DNA from: DASXBJ01 sp036491755
GTDB lineage: Bacteria; Chloroflexota; Dormibacteria; Dormibacterales; Dormibacteraceae
Reading direction: 5' to 3'
NCBI GenBank assembly: GCA_036491755.1
Contig: DASXBJ010000116.1
Location: 1-9,110 of the forward strand
Length of the DNA stretch: 9,110 bases
Shown here piece by piece: positions 5,875 through 9,110 of this stretch. Below the pieces are notes generated by a model, which was given only the letters and a program-made list of their open reading frames with translations, made no database searches and was not told the DNA's origin. Made by a program: the position numbers and the translations under genes. The first letter of the stretch is position 1. Every line of letters begins with the position of its first letter.

Positions 5875-6224
5875 CGCTCGGCCATGAGGTTCCGGCCGGC
5901 CGAGCCGAGCCAGGCGCCGGTCAGGCCGAGCAGCAAGCCGACCACGAGCGTGAGTACGACCGGGATCAGTCTCTGGTTTCCGAAGCCCATGATCGCGGCC
6001 AGGCTCGAGGCGGCCAGGCCCAGGCCGTACCTGAGGTGCGCCGCCCCGAGCATCGCGCCCCACGAGGCCAATCCGGCGATGGCCCCGATGGGGAGGGCGA
6101 ATCGCGAGCGAGGCTCGGCGACGCCGATCGCGAGGCCGACGATGAAGGGCGCCCACCACGCGCCGAGATACACGCCGCCCAAGGCCAGAAGGACGCCGGC
6201 GACGAAGACGGCGGCCACCCTCAT
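5853..6224 (-). CDS. Small polytopic membrane protein of unknown function
   Basis: The protein has 123 residues, mostly hydrophobic, with four or five likely membrane segments at about 3-22, 25-37, 43-64, 67-81 and 86-107, and a short polar tail (GRNLMAERQPAISR). I do not recognise the family. The ATG at 6224 overlaps the acylase stop codon as ATGA, which points to translational coupling and explains the lack of a good ribosome binding site. Longer in-frame versions exist, but their extra N-terminal residues (reading MGPPA and an arginine-rich stretch) look like acylase-region shadow. It could be a partner, immunity-type or transport helper for the acylase operon, but the sequence itself shows no function. 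The 3' end overlaps the opposing SARP gene. Confidence 0.7.
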   Translation of the reverse strand: MRVAAVFVAGVLLALGGVYLGAWWAPFIVGLAIGVAEPRSRFALPIGAIAGLASWGAMLGAAHLRYGLGLAASSLAAIMGFGNQRLIPVVLTLVVGLLLGLTGAWLGSAGRNLMAERQPAISR

Positions 6225-8782
6225 GGCTGGAGGCCCCATCGCACGGCGCCATTCGCGGAGCTCGCCTGTTCCGCGGTGAGCATGGGCGCGTACAGGCCGT
6301 TCCACCACGCGTTGACGCGGTTGGCATACCAGGCCGACGCCGGGTTCTCGCTCTGGCCGCCGGGGTAGATCGCGTTGAAGCTTCGGGCTCCCCAGTCGAC
6401 GACCATCCGCCAGCTTGGGCCACTCGTGCTTGGATTGCCCGCGGCGGCGAGCGGGGTGTTGGCGTCACCCGGCGCGGCCCTGGGGCCGTAGTTCAGACCG
6501 CTGATCTGGGCGAGGTTCTCAAGGACGCGTGTGTGCACCCGGCCCCACGTCCAGGTGCTCGCGTCTGAGCCAAGCCTCCTGGTCAGGCCCGTGACGGTGG
6601 TGCTGAATGCGGAGCGCATCACGTCGACCGCTGTGCGCTGGCCGGTGCCCGGCGAGCTGAAGGCCCGGTTCCTGGTGTCGCTCAGCGTCCAGGTCTCGAG
6701 GTCTTGGCCGAGCGCGTCGTTGACCTCCGTGCGGTCGATCTTGACCGCGCGCGACTTCCACCATGGATCGAACGTTCCGCTGAGGTAGGACTGCCAGAAG
6801 CTCGACCAGACGGAAGCCGCGGCGGAATTGGTGTCCATCCGGTAGTCCCAGCCCTGGAGCAGGTCGCGGGCCGCCGATTCGGTGGCCGTCAGTGTCTGGC
6901 CGGCGAGGGCTTGCAGCAGGACCGGCACGATCTCCGACGCCAGGAAATCGCGGGTGTCGGCCTGCAGTCCCATCATGTCGGCTGCGCTGAGCTTGCCCCC
7001 GTTGGCCGCGTCTTCGCTCAGGACCAGGTGGATCTCGTTGGCCCGGTAGCCGGGGTCGAAGAAGTTGGACGCGCTGCCGATGTAGTACGGGTAGTCGCTG
7101 GTCACCTGGCGCTGGTTGGCCGACCAGATGATGCCGCTTGGCGGGTTGTAGACCTGCGGGATCTGGTCGAAGGGGATCGTGCCGGTGACGTCGTACTCGC
7201 CGGTGCCTGGCATCGGCAGCCAGGGCTGGCCCTTGGTGACCAGGGGGAAATATCCGGCGGAGATGAGCCCGATGTTGCCCTTGTCGTCGGCGTAGACGAA
7301 GTTGTGCGTCGGCGAGTGCCAGTCGCGCAGCGCGTCGCGAAAGCCCTGCCAGCCGGACGCCTGGCCTATCCGCAGCAGCACCCCCAGGTCCTGCGACGGC
7401 AGGTTGCCGGCCCACCACACCGAGGTCGTCTGGCCGCGCTCGGTGATCACCGGCCCGTGCACGCTCACCTTCACCGTGAGGTGCTCGGTTGGGCCGCCCA
7501 GGACCGGGATGTCGTAGCCGACCGTCTTGTACGTCTGCCAGGCGCCGTTCCAGTAGTACTGGTTGGGGTGGGCCTTGTCCTCCTTCTCCTCGTAGAAGAA
7601 GGTCTGCTGGTTCTGGGCGTCGGTGAGGCTCCACGCGATGTGCTGGTTGTGCCCGATGAGGATGATCGGAGTGCCCGGGATGCTCACACCGCTCGCGTGG
7701 TAGCCGGGCGAGTCCATGGTCAGCTGGAACCAGATCGCCGGCAGCGTCATGTGCAGGTGCGGGTCGCCCGCCAGCAGGGCCCCGCCGCTCGCGCTCTTGA
7801 ACCCCGCGACCGCCCAGTTGTTGCTGGCGCCGCCGGTCGCGACGAGGCCTGCCGGCAGGGCCGTGAGCCGCGAGTAGAGATCGGCCGCCGCCGCGGCTTC
7901 GGCATCGGTCACCTGGCGCATGGCCTCGATCGGCGCGGTGGCCGCCGGTGCATAGGGTCCGGGGTCGTAAGGCGACTGCGAGTTGGGCGGCAGTACGGGG
8001 AACCATTCCGAGGCGAGGTCGGCGCCCAAAGACTTGTCGAGCTGCGCGATGACCAATGGGGTGTCGGTGAAGTTGAGCGTTTGCGTCATGTCGCCCTTGA
8101 CGATCAGGGAATCAATCGGCGTCCACGGCTGCGGCTGGTAGCCGAGCAACGTGAACATCGCGTCGAGCTGGTGGGTGGACTCGGCTTCGGTGATGCGGTC
8201 GTTGACGCCCTGCGAGTAGGCGAGCGCGGCCAGGCGCGATGGGTCGTCCGCCGCGATCTGGCTCCACTCCAGCTGGGCGGTTCGCAGCAGTCCGAGCTGG
8301 AGCTCGAAGCGGTCGCGGTCGATAGCCGCCTTGCCGACCACCTCCGACAGCCGGCCCTCGCCCTGGCGCCGGAGGAGGTCCATCTGAAACAGGCGGAAGC
8401 GCGCGTGGACGTACCCGGTCGCGAGGAAGAGATCGTGGTCGGTCTGGGCGACGATGTGCGCCGTGCCGTCGCTCTCCAGGCTGACCTGGACCGGCTGCTG
8501 GAGCCCGGCCAGGTGGAGGGTCTCGTTGTGAACCTGGGCCGCGCCGGCCATCGTCCAGGCGCCCGTGACCGGGTTGAACGCGGGGCCGAGGGCCGGCAGA
8601 GGCCCGGCGCCGAAGAACGCGGCGTAGAGGACCGCGGCCGATGCGAGGAGGGCCAGGGCGGCGTTGACCGATCGCCCGCTGGGTCGCGGCCACCTGTTTC
8701 GGCGAGTGATGAACGCGGGGCCGCGTGGCGCCTCGGCCTGCTCTTTGCGGATGCGCGCCTCGACGGCGGGGTCAACGGTCAC
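6221..8782 (-). CDS. Membrane-anchored penicillin acylase family (peptidase S45) Ntn hydrolase
   Basis: The protein has 853 residues. This family cleaves amide bonds of acylated amines (beta-lactam side chains, acyl-homoserine lactones, N-acyl amino acids) after self-cleavage into alpha and beta chains. A basic cytoplasmic start (RRNRWPRPSGR, 27-37) and one hydrophobic segment (about 41-60) predict a signal anchor with the enzyme outside. The alpha-chain signature GYVHARFRLFQMDLLRRQGEGRLSEVVG is at 123-150. The autoprocessing and nucleophile site is SNNWAV (320-325), making S320 the catalytic N-terminal serine of the beta chain (A319 precedes it). GDPHL (339-343), HGP (442-444) and SANQR (554-558; N556 is the candidate oxyanion-hole residue) complete the family set. 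The GTG start has no good Shine-Dalgarno and follows the TetR stop by 31 nt, suggesting an operon with possible coupling. The substrate is not predictable here. Confidence 0.93.
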   Translation of the reverse strand: MTVDPAVEARIRKEQAEAPRGPAFITRRNRWPRPSGRSVNAALALLASAAVLYAAFFGAGPLPALGPAFNPVTGAWTMAGAAQVHNETLHLAGLQQPVQVSLESDGTAHIVAQTDHDLFLATGYVHARFRLFQMDLLRRQGEGRLSEVVGKAAIDRDRFELQLGLLRTAQLEWSQIAADDPSRLAALAYSQGVNDRITEAESTHQLDAMFTLLGYQPQPWTPIDSLIVKGDMTQTLNFTDTPLVIAQLDKSLGADLASEWFPVLPPNSQSPYDPGPYAPAATAPIEAMRQVTDAEAAAAADLYSRLTALPAGLVATGGASNNWAVAGFKSASGGALLAGDPHLHMTLPAIWFQLTMDSPGYHASGVSIPGTPIILIGHNQHIAWSLTDAQNQQTFFYEEKEDKAHPNQYYWNGAWQTYKTVGYDIPVLGGPTEHLTVKVSVHGPVITERGQTTSVWWAGNLPSQDLGVLLRIGQASGWQGFRDALRDWHSPTHNFVYADDKGNIGLISAGYFPLVTKGQPWLPMPGTGEYDVTGTIPFDQIPQVYNPPSGIIWSANQRQVTSDYPYYIGSASNFFDPGYRANEIHLVLSEDAANGGKLSAADMMGLQADTRDFLASEIVPVLLQALAGQTLTATESAARDLLQGWDYRMDTNSAAASVWSSFWQSYLSGTFDPWWKSRAVKIDRTEVNDALGQDLETWTLSDTRNRAFSSPGTGQRTAVDVMRSAFSTTVTGLTRRLGSDASTWTWGRVHTRVLENLAQISGLNYGPRAAPGDANTPLAAAGNPSTSGPSWRMVVDWGARSFNAIYPGGQSENPASAWYANRVNAWWNGLYAPMLTAEQASSANGAVRWGLQP

Positions 8783-8813
8783 AGCCGGGAATTCTGCGCC
8801 ACCCCGCGGGGAG

Positions 8814-9110
8814 TCAAACGCTTGGAGCGCAGGCCGCCTCTACAGCGTCAGCCATCAGGGCCGCTGCGTCGTCATCCGACATCCCTTCACCTGCCAAACG
8901 CCGCCAGGTCCAGAAGTCGAGAGCCAGCGACACAGACGCGCGTACGCGTTGGGCCGAGCCGGGGCCCGACCCAAACCCCGCAGCGAGCGCGTCGCCCAGG
9001 CCGGCGATATGGTGGTCCACGCGAATCCTCATGGCCGAGTCAAGGGCGGGCATGAGGAGGCGGTCGCGCTGCAGGTGCTCGTTCATCCTGGCGTGGGTGC
9101 GGTACCACCG
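8814..9110 (-). CDS. TetR/AcrR-family transcriptional regulator, C-terminal part (5' end outside window)
   Basis: The frame is open to the window edge and gives 98 residues, from RWYRTHARMNEHLQRDRLLMPALD to the stop at 8814. The pattern (WYR helix, an RDxxLMPAL turn, then RVRASVSLALDFWTWRRLAGEG and DDDAAALMADAVEAAC helices) is that of the ligand-binding half of TetR/AcrR regulators. The DNA-binding N-terminus must lie beyond 9110, so the internal ATG at 9086 is not the true start. It is first in the visible order TetR, acylase, membrane protein, all on one strand with short gaps, so it probably controls this operon and itself. The call rests on the C-terminal half, which is the poorly conserved part of the family. 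Confidence 0.7.
   Translation of the reverse strand, partial: RWYRTHARMNEHLQRDRLLMPALDSAMRIRVDHHIAGLGDALAAGFGSGPGSAQRVRASVSLALDFWTWRRLAGEGMSDDDAAALMADAVEAACAPSV

Noticed and set aside
8802..8811. Palindrome CCCCGCGGGG between TetR and acylase genes as a TetR operator
   Set aside because: Only 10 bp and pure GC, common by chance here; a TetR site would more likely lie upstream of the TetR gene, outside the window.
6704..9055. Plus-strand open frame of 783 codons opposite the acylase and TetR genes
   Set aside because: It lies antisense to clearly recognisable acylase and TetR sequence. Its translation is low-complexity, rich in R, V, G and D, with no domain pattern. Long antisense frames are expected in GC-rich genes.

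Overview
The window is high-GC bacterial DNA with dense, mostly minus-strand genes, frequent GTG/TTG starts, a Streptomyces-like -35/-10 promoter, a SARP/BTAD regulator and a DGPF (YCII) protein. This suits an actinobacterium or a high-GC Chloroflexota-type soil lineage. The C-rich hairpin repeats add to the second possibility but do not decide it. I cannot name a species. No phage, transposase, CRISPR or RNA gene was recognised.

Layout. (1) Positions 1-193 hold a degenerate cluster of C-rich hairpin repeats downstream of the first gene. (2) Positions 194-4428 form an apparent minus-strand operon: a promoter at 4428-4400, an APC-superfamily amino acid/amine permease (4356-2815), a 203-bp intercistronic region with four tandem hairpin repeats, and an 805-residue FAD oxidoreductase fused to a GcvT-type folate-binding region (2611-194). 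The likely job is uptake and oxidative demethylation of an N-methylated amino acid or amine. (3) A strong GC-rich hairpin (4485-4454) separates this operon from a second minus-strand unit: a 50-residue DUF1059-type protein (5041-4889, previously easy to miss) followed by a DGPF/YCII protein (4839-4492). (4) Divergent from that unit is a small SARP-like activator (about 5107-5874, plus). The tiny divergent intergenic region carries a perfect 7-bp direct repeat with an 11-bp period, which is the geometry of SARP operators. (5) A third minus-strand operon comes from the right edge: the C-terminal part of a TetR-type regulator (9110-8814), a membrane-anchored penicillin-acylase-family Ntn hydrolase (8782-6221), and a small polytopic membrane protein (6224-5853) translationally coupled through an ATGA overlap. 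Its end overlaps the convergent SARP gene by 22 bp.

The most interesting items are: the SARP/DUF1059/DGPF divergon with its candidate operator, since DGPF proteins are better known beside ECF sigma factors; the hairpin repeat array that may supply the oxidoreductase ribosome binding site and can fold in two exclusive ways; and the 43-bp identical direct repeats that bracket the oxidoreductase gene. No clearly new defence or mobile system is visible.
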